Under the pieces are notes generated by a model. It saw only the letters and a program-made list of their open reading frames with translations, searched no databases and was not told the origin of the DNA. A stretch of 64,000 nucleotides of DNA. Source: Leucocoprinus leucothites. Its lineage: Eukaryota; Basidiomycota; Agaricomycetes; Agaricales; Agaricaceae. Positions 1 through 10,682 of the stretch are shown here, piece by piece; position 1 is the stretch's first letter; each line of letters opens with the position of its first letter. The position numbers and the translations under genes were made by a program. The stretch spans positions 186,001 through 250,000 of the forward strand of contig JAACJO010000033.1 in NCBI GenBank assembly GCA_013368445.1, read 5' to 3'.

Positions 1-640
1 AGAACCACAAGTTCCTTATCCCCACTTACATCAAAGGGGGTACTTGGCTTCCCACAGCTAATGAGTTGCCATCACTATGCACATGCATGACTCGTGCCAT
101 TCTTAACCATGCTCCAATTGGAGTATATCACGAGAGATTTTTTCCTCTCGAGCCCAAATCCTGTCACTGTGGACATCGCCTGGAAACACAACACCACATT
201 CTGTGCTATTGCCCCCTCTATCCCATCTGCACCCAATGGGTACAATGCGCCTTCCCTCAGTATGAGTTCCTCATCGAGTTCTTGAAAAAGAACCTGGCTG
301 CTTTTGCCTTCACCAATCATGATACGCGTCCACCACCACTTCAAGCTCCTGTGCCCGCCGAACCAAATGAAGGTCAACTATACTCTTTCATTTCCTCTTT
401 TCTCTTTTTGTTTGAGTCTGATCTCTGTGTATGACACCCCATTCTATAGTCTCTCTCGAGTCTTTTCTATTTCACTGGATTAATCATATATAGTCTTTGT
501 CTTAAGCGGTCTCTGACCGCTTTGTGTACCCCAGCTTGCTGTAGTGTACCATCTGTTTGTAATATCTAGTTGAAAGCAGACTGCGATCGAGCACCGCTAT
601 ATAAATTCATTGATTTTTTTTTTAAAAAAAAAAAAAAAAA
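1..640 (+). mobile_element. L1: 3' end of a T1-type LINE
   Basis: This is the 3' end of a non-LTR retrotransposon cut by the window edge. It holds the C-terminus of ORF2 (to 434), a 3' UTR ending in the family tail (GCAGACTGC-like motif, then ATAAATTCATTGATT) and a poly(A) tract to 640. The same tail closes the copies ending at 11747, 14699, 26121, 27423, 36663 and 45519. The sequence from 641 is the inside of half-LINE B1, so L1 appears to be inserted in B1. The left duplication lies outside the window. Confidence 0.9.
3..434 (+). CDS. LINE ORF2 C-terminus (partial, zinc-finger end)
   Basis: This is an open frame running in from the window edge to a TGA at 432-434. It matches the last part of ORF2 in the longer LINE copies, for example 14050-14488. 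The recognisable part is a C-terminal Cys/His finger reading CHCGHRLETQHHILCYCP, which Tad1-like fungal LINE ORF2 proteins carry after the RNase H domain and which is thought to bind nucleic acid. The RT and RNase H domains are outside the window. There is no stop within the visible part, but with no start it is only a remnant. Confidence 0.8.
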   Translation, partial: NHKFLIPTYIKGGTWLPTANELPSLCTCMTRAILNHAPIGVYHERFFPLEPKSCHCGHRLETQHHILCYCPLYPICTQWVQCAFPQYEFLIEFLKKNLAAFAFTNHDTRPPPLQAPVPAEPNEGQLYSFISSFLFLFESDLCV

Positions 641-2335
641 GACTCCCCTTACAACAGCTCAAGTGGGAGCAGTGGTTCTCAGTACAATGAGGACCGCCAC
701 ATGTGGCATATCGCAACGCAGGGGTACGGCACGACGAGGTAGAGTGCCCCCAGTGCCAGCAACACTGACATTGAGGATTGCCTGGGTGAGCACGCGCAGC
801 CTGAATCACGGACTGAACACCCTCAAAGTGGAGGTACTTGCCCAGGAGCTTCTTGGCACTTGCTCCTGATTGAGAGTCCCAGAGGTCAAACCAGACAGTG
901 GTGGTGTCGGCTCTGGTGGAGTTGCACATGATGCACACAGAGGAAACATCAGCAAAAATGTCCTTGAAGGTGGACAATTGCATGCGGTCAGTCATGTGAT
1001 TAGGTGTGATGCGAACACTGTTCACGAAGTAAGGGACATCAAGGACCTTGAGGTAGGACCTCGACCTGGGGCAGCACGTCTTGATCGCAAAGGGAGCAGT
1101 AAAGATGGAGGGGATGGAGGACTCAATGATGTCACAGTTGGCGTCAGAGGGAACAGAGGAGATATACAGTGCAATCGTGCTGTATGCCTTGGTGATATTC
1201 TCCACATGCAAGATTGACTTGGCATGGGAGAGGGAGTCATTGAGAAGGTGCATGGCCTTGTGGTGGAGATAGGTGACCTCATCGGTACTGCCGACGAAGT
1301 TGAGGAAGAGTTGGCGGTGGGTGGGGCCTGCAGTTGTCATGCGCGGCTTACTGGTGGTGGGAGCGGCAGCTTGGGCAGCCTGATGCATGGCAGTGATGTG
1401 ATCAGGATCGAGATCAGGGTGGGACTGCACCAACTTGATCAGTGATGCAACCCCGGCCGGGCAGGCCACCTCAGCAAAGGACTTCTTGACCAAGGTGGGA
1501 GGAGGGGGTGCTTTGGTGGGCGCTCGCTGGGCTTGGCCATCAGACCTAACCCTAGCTTGGGGGGGCCACTAGCATACGCTTTGGAAGGCGCTTGCTTGGG
1601 TGGTAAGGGGGGATGGGCCGGGGTAGGCCGACAATCCGGGTGCAGTTATTTGGGTGCTTTGGGGTCACCCATGCTGATGTCATGTGAACCTGCTTTGTCA
1701 GTGGATCCGCAGGACGACTTGTGGTCACCGTGTGGTTGATTAGGGCTGGTTGAAAAGCCCCCAGAGTGAAGAAAGGAGTCAACCATTGGCCACCCCTGCT
1801 TCTGAAACAATGGAGTGAGCTGAGTATCGGCCCAGCCCCTCTTCCTGAATTCCCACAAACTCCCAATGGTGTAGAGAGCGAATGAGTGTCGGGCTGTGTC
1901 AGTCATGACAGCAGCGGGATCGAGATTCGAGAGCCATTTCCCAAATCAACAGAGACCTTCATAGGTGGCAAGGGCCTCCTCCTCCAGGTCAGGTCCGACA
2001 AAGGAGGGAGCAGGGGGGCCAGCCCGGGGTGCAATGGAGCCACTAAGAGTGGCAGAGGAGGGACCTGCAGGGCTCAAAGCCACCGGAGGTTGAGTAGTAG
2101 GTGTGAGGGATGGAACATCACCAGGCACCGGGTGAGGAGGCAGTTCAAAGTCAGCCTCTGGGATGGAGGACCGAGGTACAGAGAAGCCGCGGACATTACA
2201 CGGGTCATCATATGGGCCGAGATGTTCATCCTTGGACATCTCGGCAATGTTGAGCTCATTATCAGAGGCATTGGCGGACTCAGTTGTTTGGCATACAGCC
2301 TGTTTAGCTTTGGACTTTCGCTTACCTATGTAGAA
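641..2335 (-). pseudogene. half-LINE ORF1 (gag-like zinc-knuckle protein), broken
   Basis: ORF1 of B1 encodes the LINE nucleic-acid-binding protein. The N-terminal third is proline/serine-rich. The conserved core includes the motif WFDLWDSQSG, followed by zinc knuckles CQCCWHWGHSTSSC and CATCGGPHCTENHC, and is cut at the third knuckle by L1. The expected start codon reads ATA where T2 has ATG (about 2333-2335). A one-base loss in a C run near 1560-1567 shifts the frame between the proline-rich part and the core. At the codon where T2 and Z have a TGA stop (4705 and 10155), B1 keeps CGA (near 1890), which shows the ancestral state. Confidence 0.8.
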
Positions 2336-2415
2336 TAGGTAGAATACAATGTGTAACTAGACGTCTAATCAAACACCAACTTTCAATGGTGGTGGTAAGA
2401 GGTCAAGGAGGGATG
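641..2415 (-). mobile_element. B1: ORF1-only half-LINE, 3' end lost at LINE L1
   Basis: A minus-strand half-LINE. Its sense 5' terminus lies at 2415 and begins CATCCCTCCTTGACC, the shared family 5' end, followed by a short leader, then ORF1. Reading toward lower coordinates it stops at 641, inside the zinc-knuckle region, where the poly(A) of LINE L1 begins; the remaining 3' part should lie left of the window. The plus-strand ORF1 sequence starting at 2416 belongs to another element (E1), so B1 probably inserted into E1. Its closest relatives are the copies at 4182-6328 and 8388-10682. Confidence 0.85.
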
Positions 2416-3114
2416 AGTGCACACATTTCCATGGGCGAACAGTGGGCCAGCCACAGCTGGACCACCTTTCGCTCCTTCATGCAGGGCTTTGCTCAGTTCA
2501 ATGAGCTGGAAGCCTTCCCTAAAGACACACGCATCGTCCATGAGGCGACCCATGGATCCGCTGACAAAGCGAAACCACATGACATCGACATGGGCTCCCC
2601 CAAGGTGCCCAAGCAAATGCCCAAGGCACCGCTGCCCACCCTGGCCCATCCCCCTGTACTGCCCAAGCAAGTGCCCCCTAAGGTGCGCACTAGTGGCTCC
2701 CCTCAAGCACCCACAAAGGCGCCCATCCCCACTTCTGCTCTGGTGCCTCATCAGCGCTCGTTTGCAGAAGCCGCTTGTTCCAGTGCTTCGGCGTTGCCCA
2801 TGTCGCTCATCAAGCTGGCACAGGCAAACCCCTCCCTTGACCCTGATCATGTTGCTGCAATGCATCAGGCCACCACTGCCACCACTGGCTCTACCAAGAA
2901 GCTGGGCATGACCACCACCGGGCCCACCCACCACCAACTGTTCTTTGATTTCACTGAGGATGCCAGTGAGATCACCTATCCCCACTACAAGGCCATGTGC
3001 CTTCTCAATGACACCCTCTCGTGTGCCAAGTCTTCCTTGCATATTGAGAATATCACCAAGGCGTACAGCACTATTGCGCTATACACCTCCACCATACCCT
3101 CAGATTCCAACATC
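2416..3114 (+). mobile_element. E1 piece 1: ORF1 5'/middle part of a split half-LINE
   Basis: An open plus-strand segment of half-LINE ORF1, with no stop from 2416 to 3114. It starts abruptly next to the 5' end of B1 and stops at a poly(T) tract. The last 15 bases (3100-3114, TCAGATTCCAACATC) recur in near-identical form on the minus strand at 7101-7115, where ORF1 resumes. This is the target-site duplication of half-LINE E2, whose poly(T) starts at 3115. The other E1 pieces are 6329-7115 (now inverted) and 10683-10908 (3' end). Confidence 0.8.
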
Positions 3115-3146
<32 letters not shown>

Positions 3147-4181
3147 GCGACCCCAGAGGGGTCGCCAATTTATAACGCAGTGCACGATAGCAGTCCACGC
3201 CCGACTATCTACTACAGGGAACTGATACCACTACCGACTACACAAGAGTAAACAACTGGGAATATATAATAGTCCTGTCCAAGACAATACGCAAAATGAC
3301 AGCAGAAGGGGGGGCTAGGCATGTGACAAAATACAAAGAAATGAAACATATACCGATATCACTGCATCTGAAATGGCAGGCCTTGGGGTTCGTGGGGGCC
3401 CACCTGGCGACCGGTGATGGATGGGGGACAATGCGTTGATACTAGGGAGCTCCCCCTAGGCCCAGGGCCAACCAGCAGGACCAGAATGGCTTTGCAGCCA
3501 ATCCTGATCAAACCAGTGGTGCCAGAACGCGCACTTGTGGTCAATAGTAGCATGTTCCTTGCCGCAATTGACGCACTTGATATGGGGACAGGGATCCCTG
3601 GTGGGTGTGGGCTGAATGGGGGGGTTAGCCTTCGGTGACCCCTTACAGCAGGAGGAGGTAGTGCAGTGATTCTCAGACTGATGTGGTCCACCGCATTGCG
3701 AACACCTGAGCACACGGTTGCAACAGGTGGTGGTAGTGTGGCCCCAATGCCAGCATCGTTGACACTGGGGGGTCCTGGGGTGAGCGCGTGCAGCCTTGAT
3801 CATAGACTGGACACCGTCGAAGTTGAGGTATTTGCCAACCAGGTGCTTAGCATTGGCGCCGGACTGAGAATCCCAAAGGTCGACCCAAACGGTGGCAGTG
3901 TTGGCTTTGGCGGAGTTGCGCATGATGCGCACAGAGGAGACATCGGCAAATATCTCCTTGAAGGGAGACAAGTGCATATGGTCAGAGATGTGTTCTGGGG
4001 TGGTGCGGATACCACTCGTGTAGTAAGGGACATCCAGGATCTTGAGGTAAGACCTGGACCTGGGACGTTTGGTCTTCAGCTCAAATGGGGCTGTGAAGGC
4101 TGAAGAGAGGGAGGATTCGATCACTAATGCATCAGCATCAGTGGCGACAGCATTGGTGTACAATGAGATGGTGTTATATGC
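3115..4181 (-). mobile_element. E2 piece 2: 3' half of a split half-LINE (ORF1 end, 3' UTR, poly(A))
   Basis: Minus-strand 3' half of half-LINE E2. Poly(T) (sense poly(A)) occupies 3115-3137. The 3' UTR covers 3138-3455 and contains a hairpin at 3147-3165 with an 8 bp stem and 3-base loop. The ORF1 C-terminal half runs 4181 down to 3456 without a stop and has knuckles CQRCWHWGHTTTTC, CSQCGGPHQSENHC and CVNCGKEHATIDHKC. The sense sequence starts with GCATATAACACCATC (4167-4181), which is also the last 15 bases of the plus-strand segment at 7116-8387. Those two segments are therefore the halves of one element split by an insertion. Confidence 0.85.
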
Positions 4182-6328
4182 ATCTCTCCTTGACCTCTTA
4201 CCACCACCATTGAAAGTTGGTGTTTGATTAGACGTCTAGTTACACATCGTATTCTACCTATTCTACATGGGTAAACGAAAGTCCAAAGCCAAACAGGCTA
4301 TATGCCAAACAACCGAGTCCGCCAACACCTCTGATGACAAGCTCAACATTGCCGAGATGTCCGAGGATGAACATCTCGACCCATACAATGACCTGCGCAA
4401 TGTCCGTGGCTTCTCTGGACCTCGGTCCATTCCCCCTGAGGCTGACTTTGAGTTGCCTCCTTGCCCGGTGCCTGGTGACGTTTCATCCCTCACGCCTACT
4501 TCTCAACCTCCAGTGGCTTTGAGCCCCGCAGGTCCTTCCACCGCTGCCCCCAGCGGCTCTATCACACCCCAGGCTGGCCCCTCTGCTCCCTCTTCCATCG
4601 GACCTGACTTGGAGGAGGAGGCCAATGCCGCCTATGAAGGCCTTTGTCGATTTGGGAGATGGTTCTCAAATCTTGATCCCACTGCTGTCATGACCGACGC
4701 GGCCTGATGCTCGTTCACTCTCTACCTTGTTGGGAGCCTATGGGAATTCAGAAGGAGAGGCTGGGATGATACCCCACTCTCCTCAGTTCTACAGAAGCAG
4801 GGGTGGCCCACAGTCAACTCCTTCCTTCACTCTGGGGGCTTTTCGACCGGCCCTAATCAACCACATGGTGACCACGAGTCATCCTGCAGATCTGCTGACA
4901 AAGCGGGTCCTCGTGACATTAGCATGGGTGAACCCAAAGTGCCCCCTCCTTCCACCTCGGTCAAGAAGTCCTTCGCCGAGGCGGCCCGCCCTGCTGGAGT
5001 TGTGTCACTGATCAAGCTGGCGCAATCCCACCCTGATCTCAATCCTGATCGCATCACTGCTATGCATCAGGCCACCCAAGCCGCCGCTCCTGCCACTCGG
5101 AAGCCGCACATGACAACTGTGGGCCCTACCCGCTGCCAACTCTTCCTCGACTTTGTCGGCAGTGCCGATGAGGTCACCTACCTCCATCACAAGGCCATGC
5201 GCCTTCTCAATGACTCCCTCTCCCGCGCCAAGTCGATCTTGCATGTGGAGAACATCACCAAGGCATACAGCACGATCGTGCTGCATATCTCCTCCGTTCC
5301 CTCTGATGCCAACTGTGACGTCATTGAGTCCTCCATCCCCTCCGTCTTCACCGCCCCCTTTGCGATCAAGATGCGCCACCCCAGGTCGAGGTCCTACCTC
5401 AAGGTCCTCGATGTCCCCTACTTTGTGAACAGTGTCCGCATCACGCCAAATCATGTGACCGACTGCATGCAATTGTCTGCCTTCAAGGACATTTTCGCAG
5501 ATGTTTCCTCCATGCGCATTATGTGCAACTCCACCAGAGCCGACACCGCCACCGTCTGGTTCGACCTCTGGGACTCTCAATCAGGAGTGAGTGCCAAGAA
5601 GCTCCTGGGCAAGTACCTCCACTTCGAGGGTGTTCAGTCCATCATCCAGGCTGCACACGCTCACCTAGGCAGTCCACAGTGTCAGCGTTGCTGGCACTGG
5701 GGGCATTCTACCTCATTGTGCCATGCCTGTGCGTTGCGATGTGCCGCTTGCGGCAGTCCTCATTGTACTGAGAACCACCACTCCCACTCAAGCTGTTGTA
5801 AGGGGAGTCCAAAGGCAAATCCCCCTATCCCACCCACCACCACTGAGGACCCCTGTCCTCATATCAAGTGTGTCAACTGCGCCAAGTCACACGCAGCTGA
5901 CGATCGCAAATGCCCATTCTGGTGACACCGGTTTGACCGGCTTTGGCTTGAAAACCATCGCCATGATGCCGCTCGGTCGCATCTGTAGGATTCTCTTCCC
6001 TACAGGTCGCATTGTCCGCCCCTGTGCTGTGCGTAGTAGGCCCTGGAGATCCATGCTGTGCACTTCCATCTGCCAGTAAAACAGAACAGCCCGACTTGTA
6101 TTGTAGTATGCTTTCATTTCGAACTATGTACCACTGCGTGAAGATGTTGTTTGTACTAGGTGGACTTCAGACTTGCATTTATACCTAGCTATGTAGATGT
6201 GTAGTTGGTAGCAGTACTTTCTGCATGTTGTAGTAGTTGGGCGCAGACTGCTATTGCGCACCGCATTATAAATTTGCAACCCCTCTGGGGTCACGCTGAT
6301 TAAAAAATAATAATAATAATAATAAAAA
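4182..6328 (+). mobile_element. T2: near-complete ORF1-only half-LINE
   Basis: A 2.15 kb element with all expected parts: the shared 5' end (ATCTCTCCTTGACC, preceded by a C shared with the TSD), a leader of about 85 bp, ORF1 (4267-5988), a 3' UTR of about 310 bp and a TAA-rich tail at 6301-6328. There is no endonuclease or RT sequence, so it cannot move by itself. It lies inside E2 and is one partner of the inversion described in the findings. Compared with Z it lacks about 147 bp (49 codons) in the proline-rich part of ORF1. Confidence 0.9.
4267..5988 (+). pseudogene. half-LINE ORF1, nearly intact (two TGA codons)
   Basis: This is the best-preserved half-LINE ORF1: 573 codons in one frame from ATG at 4267 to TAG at 5986. 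Only two internal stops interrupt it, TGA at 4705-4707 and TGA at 5923-5925. Copies B1 and Z have CGA at the respective positions, so both are CpG transitions. The acidic/proline-rich N-terminus (residues 1 to about 220) is followed by the conserved core and three Cys/His knuckles: CQRCWHWGHSTSLC, CAACGSPHCTENHHSHSSCC and CVNCAKSHAADDRKC. By analogy with LINE ORF1 proteins it would coat RNA as a chaperone; this is inferred. Confidence 0.85.
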
Positions 6329-7115
6329 TAAAGTCCAACTTGCAGACCTCTAACAGTAAGCTTACATGCGCGTGTGGCCCTAGCGACATACTGACAGGTT
6401 GGAAGATGCATTGAAGCAGGTACACGACCTACTACCGGGGCCTCCCATTGTCCTCCTTGTGACAGCTGAGCCAATCATGGTTGAACCAGTGGCACCAGAA
6501 TGGGCACTTTTGATCATCAGCTGCATGGTCACCCTTGCAGTTGATACATGAGATATGGGGACAGGGCTCCCCGGTGGGTGTGGGCAGGATGGGGGGGTTT
6601 GTCTTCGGACTCCCCTTACAGCATGATGATGTGGAGCGATAGTTCTCACTATGGTGAGGACCACCACACTGGGAACACCTGAGTGCACGATTGCAGCAGG
6701 TGGGAGTAGAGTGACCAAAGCGCCAGCAGCGCTGGCACTGAGGGATACTGGGGTGGGCACGGGCAGGCTTGATGACAGCCTGTATACTGTTGAAGTCGAG
6801 GTACTTATTGAGGAGCTTCTTGGCACCAGCTCCTGACTGAGAATCCCATAGGTCAAACCAAATGGTTGCAGTGTCGGCCTTGGGGGAGTTGCGCATAATA
6901 TGCATGGATAAAACATCTGCGAAAGTGTCCTTGAACGGAGACAATCACATGCAATTGGTGATCTGAACTGGCATAATATGGATGCTGTTCAAGTGGAAGG
7001 GGACATCAAGGATCTTGAGGTAAGACCTCAACCTGGGGCAGCACGTCTTCAGCTCGAATGGGGTGGTGAAGACAGAGGGGATGGCAGACTCAACAACAGG
7101 AATGTCAGAATCTGA
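6329..7115 (-). mobile_element. E1 piece 2: ORF1 3' half, inverted
   Basis: Minus-strand 3' half of ORF1 of half-LINE E1 plus the first part of its 3' UTR. The coding part runs from 7115 down to about 6432, with one TGA near 6944 and knuckles CQRCWRFGHSTPTC and CSQCGGPHHSENYRSTSSCC. Its upstream edge (7101-7115) duplicates the end of E1 piece 1 (3100-3114). Its lower edge, sense GCAAGTTGGACTTTA (6329-6343), is matched by GCGAGTTGGACTTTA at 10683-10697, where the E1 3' end continues on the plus strand. The piece is therefore in opposite orientation to the two E1 pieces that flank it. Confidence 0.8.
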
Positions 7116-8385
7116 CATCCCTCCTTGACCTCTTACCACCACCATCTCTTAGTTGGTGTGTTGCGATTAGAATTCAATACTACTGCATCTACTTGTAGCT
7201 ACATGGGCAGACATAAATCTAAGTCTAACAAGCCTCCCCACCAAACAACTGAGTCTGCCAAAGCCTCCACTGATGAGCTCAACATTGCTGAGATGTCCAA
7301 AGATGAACATCTCGACCCCTATGATGACCCCCGCAATGTTTGCGGGTTCTTTGGTCCTCCCCAGGCTGACATTTCATTGCCCAGTCCCTCCTCCCTGCCT
7401 GCTGCTGATGTTCCATCGCAGCCGGTAGCACCACTCATGGCTGATGTTCTGTTGCCATCTCCAAAGCACTTCACTGCCGGTGGACAGACATTCTACCCTG
7501 TGAAGAACCTACCCCCCCCAGCACCGCTGTCTGCTGTCTCCTCCAGGTCAACTGAGGAGTCTGTTGAGACTTGGGCTCTTGCTGGGCTCCGCTTCTTCAC
7601 CCACTTTGTTGGGTCAGTCCCCCAAGGCCCCCTACCTGAGGCCACCATCACCATACTCGCCCTGACCCTTGTTGGGCTTGTTGCGGAAGTCTTCAACCAT
7701 GGCCAGAGTGACACGGCCCTTACCAGCGAGCATATGCGTGCCCAGGGATGGGACACATTCGCCAGTTTCATCCAGGATTGCGCCACCAGAGCTCTGGAGG
7801 CCGGCCCTAGTCGTACGCACGTCATCCATGAGGCGACCCACAGATCTGCTGACAAAGCAGATCCACATGACATTGACATGGGCTCCCCCAAGGCACCCAA
7901 GCAAACACCCAAAGCACCGCTGCCTGCCCTGGCCCATTCTCCCCTACTGCCCAAGCCAGCACCTGCAAAGGCCTGCGCTAGTGGCAAAGTGCCCACTCAA
8001 GTGCCCCCCGCTCCTAAGGTTAGGTCTGATGGCCAAGCCTGACAAGCACCCATCCCAACCCCGGTGGCTAAGAAGTCGTTCACTGAGGTTGCCCATACCC
8101 CTGCATCTGTGGCAGCGCTTATTAAGCTTGCCCAGTCCCACCCTACCCTCAAGCCTGACCATGTTGCCATGATGCATCAGGCTGCCCTTGCCGACATGCC
8201 TTCTGCAAAGAAGCCCTGCATGACCATGTTGGGCCCCACCCGGTGCCAACTCTTCCTTGATTTCACTGGCGATGCTGGCGATATCACCTACCTCCACCAT
8301 AAGGCCATGCACCTTCTTAATGATTCTCTCACTCACACAAAGAGCTCGCTCCGCATCGAGAACATTGCCAGGGCATATAACACCA

Positions 8386-8387
<2 letters not shown>
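7116..8387 (+). mobile_element. E2 piece 1: 5' end and ORF1 N-terminal half, inverted
   Basis: This segment begins with the family 5' terminus CATCCCTCCTTGACC, has a leader of about 85 bp and an ORF1 start ATG at about 7203 (MGRHKSKSNK). The frame runs to a TGA at 8040-8042, just after the proline-rich part, and then continues in the same frame to 8387, ending in the codons for AYNTI. The final 15 bases (8373-8387) duplicate 4167-4181, where ORF1 resumes on the other strand. The two halves together give an element of about 2.32 kb with no ORF2. Confidence 0.85.
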
Positions 8388-8420
<33 letters not shown>

Positions 8421-10682
8421 CAGCGTGACCCCGGAGGGGTCGCAAATTTATAACGCGGTGTGCGATAGCAGTCTGTGCCCAACTACTACAACATGCAGAA
8501 AGTACTGCTACCAACTACACATCTACATAGCTAGGTATAAATACAAGTCCGAAGTCCACCTAGTACAAACAACATCTTCACGCAGTGGTACATAGTTCGA
8601 AATGAAAGCATACTACAATACAAGTCGGGCTGTTCTGTTTTACCGGCAGATGGAAGTGCACAGCATGGATCTCCAGGGCCCACTACGCACAGTAAGGGGG
8701 TGGACAATGCAACCTGTAGGGAAGAGAATCCTACAGATGCGACCGAGCGGCATCGCGGCAATGGTTTTCAAGCCAAAGCCGGTCAAACCGGTGTCGCCAG
8801 AATGGGCATTTGTGATTGTCAGCTGCATGTGACTTGGCGCAGTTGACGCACTTGATATGAGGACAGGGGTCCTCAGCGGTGGTGGGCGGGATAGGGGGAT
8901 TTGCCTTTGGACTCCCCTTACAACAGTTCGAGTGGGAGCAGTGGTTCTCAGTATGATGAGGACTGCTGCAAGTGGCACATCGCAACGCATGGGCATGGCA
9001 CGATGAGGTAGAATGCCCCCAGTGCCAGCAACGCTGACACTGTGGACTGCCTGGGTGAGCGCGTGCAGCCCAGATGATGGACTGAACACCCTCGAAGTGG
9101 AGGTACTTGCCCAGGAGCTTCTTGGTGCTCGCTCCTGATTGAGAGTCCCAGAGGTCGAACCAGATGGTGGCGGTGTCGGCTCTGGTGGAGTTGCGCATAA
9201 TGCACACGGAGGAAACATCTGCGAAAATGTCCTTGAAGGCAGACAATTGCATGCGGTCGGTCATGTGATTTGGTGTGATGCGGACACTGTTCACGAAGTA
9301 AGGGACATTGAGGACCTTGAGGTAGGACCTCGACCTGGGGCAGCGTGTCTTGATCGCAAAGGGGGTGGTGAAGACGGAGGGGATGGAGGACTCAATGACG
9401 TCACAGTCGGCATCAGAGGGAACGGAGGTGTGCAGCACAATCGTGCTGTATGCCTTGGTGATGTTCTCCACATGCAAGATCAACTTGGCATGGGAGAGGG
9501 AGTTGTTGAGAAGGTGCATGGCCTTGTGATGGAGGTAGGTGACCTCATCGGCACTGCCGACAAAGTCAAGGAAGAGTTGGCGGCAGGTAGGGCCCACAGT
9601 TATCATGTGCGGCTTCCGGGTGGCGGGAGCAGCGGCTTGGGTGGCCTGATGCATAGCAGTGATGCGATCAGGATCGAGATCAGGGTGGGATTGCGCCAGC
9701 TTGATCAGTGACACAACTCCAGCAGGGCGGACCACCTCGGCGAAGGACTTCTTGACCGAGGTGGAAGGAGGGGGCACTTTGGTGGGTGCTTGCTGGGCTT
9801 GGCCATCAGGCCTAACCCTAGCTTGGGGAGGGCCACTAGTGCGCGCTTTAACAGGTGCTTGCTTGGGCGGTAGAGTGGGACGGGCCGGGGCGGGCCGACG
9901 ATCCAGGGGTGTTTGCTTGGGCGCTCTGGGTTCACCCATGCTAATGTCATGAGGACCTGCTTTGTCAGCAGATCTGCAGGACGACTCGTGGTCGCCGTGT
10001 GGTTGATTAGGGCCGGTCGAAAAGCCCCCAGAGCGAAGGAAGGAGTCGACCGTGGGCCACCCCTGCTTCTGTAGAACCGAGGAGAGTGGGGTATCGTCCC
10101 AGCCTCTCCTTCTGAATTCCCATAGGCTCCCAACAAGGTAGAGAGCGAACAAGTGTCAGGCTGCATCGGTCATGACAGCAGTGGGATCAAGATTTGAGAA
10201 CCATCTCCCAAATCGACAAAGGCCTTCATAGGCGGCATTGGCCTCCTCCTCCAAGTCAGGTCCGATGGAAGAGGGAGCAGAGGGGCCAGCCCAGGGTATG
10301 ATAGAGCTGCTGGGGGCAGCGGTGGAAGGACCTGCAGGGCTCAAAGCCACTGGAGGTTGAGAAGTAGGCGCGAGGGACAAAACATCACCAGGCACCAGGC
10401 AAGGAGGCAACTCAAAGTCAGCCTCAGGGGGAATGGACCGAGGTCCAGAGAAGCCGCAGACGTTGTGTGGGTCGTCGTATGGGTCGAGATGTTCGTCCTC
10501 GGACATCTCGGCAATGTTGAGCTCGTCATTGGAGGCATTGGCGGACTCGGTAGTTTGGCATATAGCCTGTTTGGCTTTGGACTTTCGTTTACCCCTGTAG
10601 AATAGGTAGAATACGATGTGTAACTAGATGTCTAATCAAACACCAACTTTTGATGGTGGTGGTAAGAGGTCAAGGAGGGATG
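8388..10682 (-). mobile_element. Z: complete ORF1-only half-LINE
   Basis: A complete minus-strand half-LINE of 2,295 bp. Poly(T) covers 8388-8417. A hairpin (GACCCC-GGA-GGGGTC) lies at 8427-8441, the 3' UTR runs to about 8730 and ORF1 to 10596. The leader ends at 10682, where the sense strand begins CATCCCTCCTTGACC. Both flanks carry duplications that pair with distant sites (8373-8387 with 4167-4181; 10683-10697 with 6329-6343) rather than with each other. This is the signature of an inversion with a breakpoint inside this element. Confidence 0.9.
8731..10596 (-). pseudogene. half-LINE ORF1 (full length, start codon lost)
   Basis: ORF1 of Z has 622 codons in one frame with a single internal stop, TGA at 10153-10155, the same codon that is TGA in T2 and CGA in B1. 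The codon aligned with the T2 start ATG reads AGG (10594-10596). The protein has the acidic N-terminus, a proline-rich stretch that is 49 residues longer than in T2, the core motif WFDLWDSQSG, knuckles CQRCWHWGHSTSSC and CATCSSPHHTENHC, and the end motif CPFWRHRFDRLW. It presumably binds LINE RNA. Confidence 0.8.

Noticed and set aside
870..1445. Plus-strand open frames opposite half-LINE ORF1 (also 4923-5580 minus, 9139-9711 plus)
   Set aside because: They recur only because the ORF1 code is GC-rich and low in stops on the other strand; they have no motifs and vanish in frame between copies.
6301..6330. TAA microsatellite as an independent repeat
   Set aside because: It is the variant poly(A) tail of a half-LINE, bordered by a target duplication.
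7101..8387. Twin-priming inversion as the cause of the head-to-head half-LINE pieces
   Set aside because: The head-to-head layout at 7115/7116 mimics twin priming, but the two parts belong to different elements and three distant 15 bp duplications pair across the region. An inversion between T2 and Z explains all of them.
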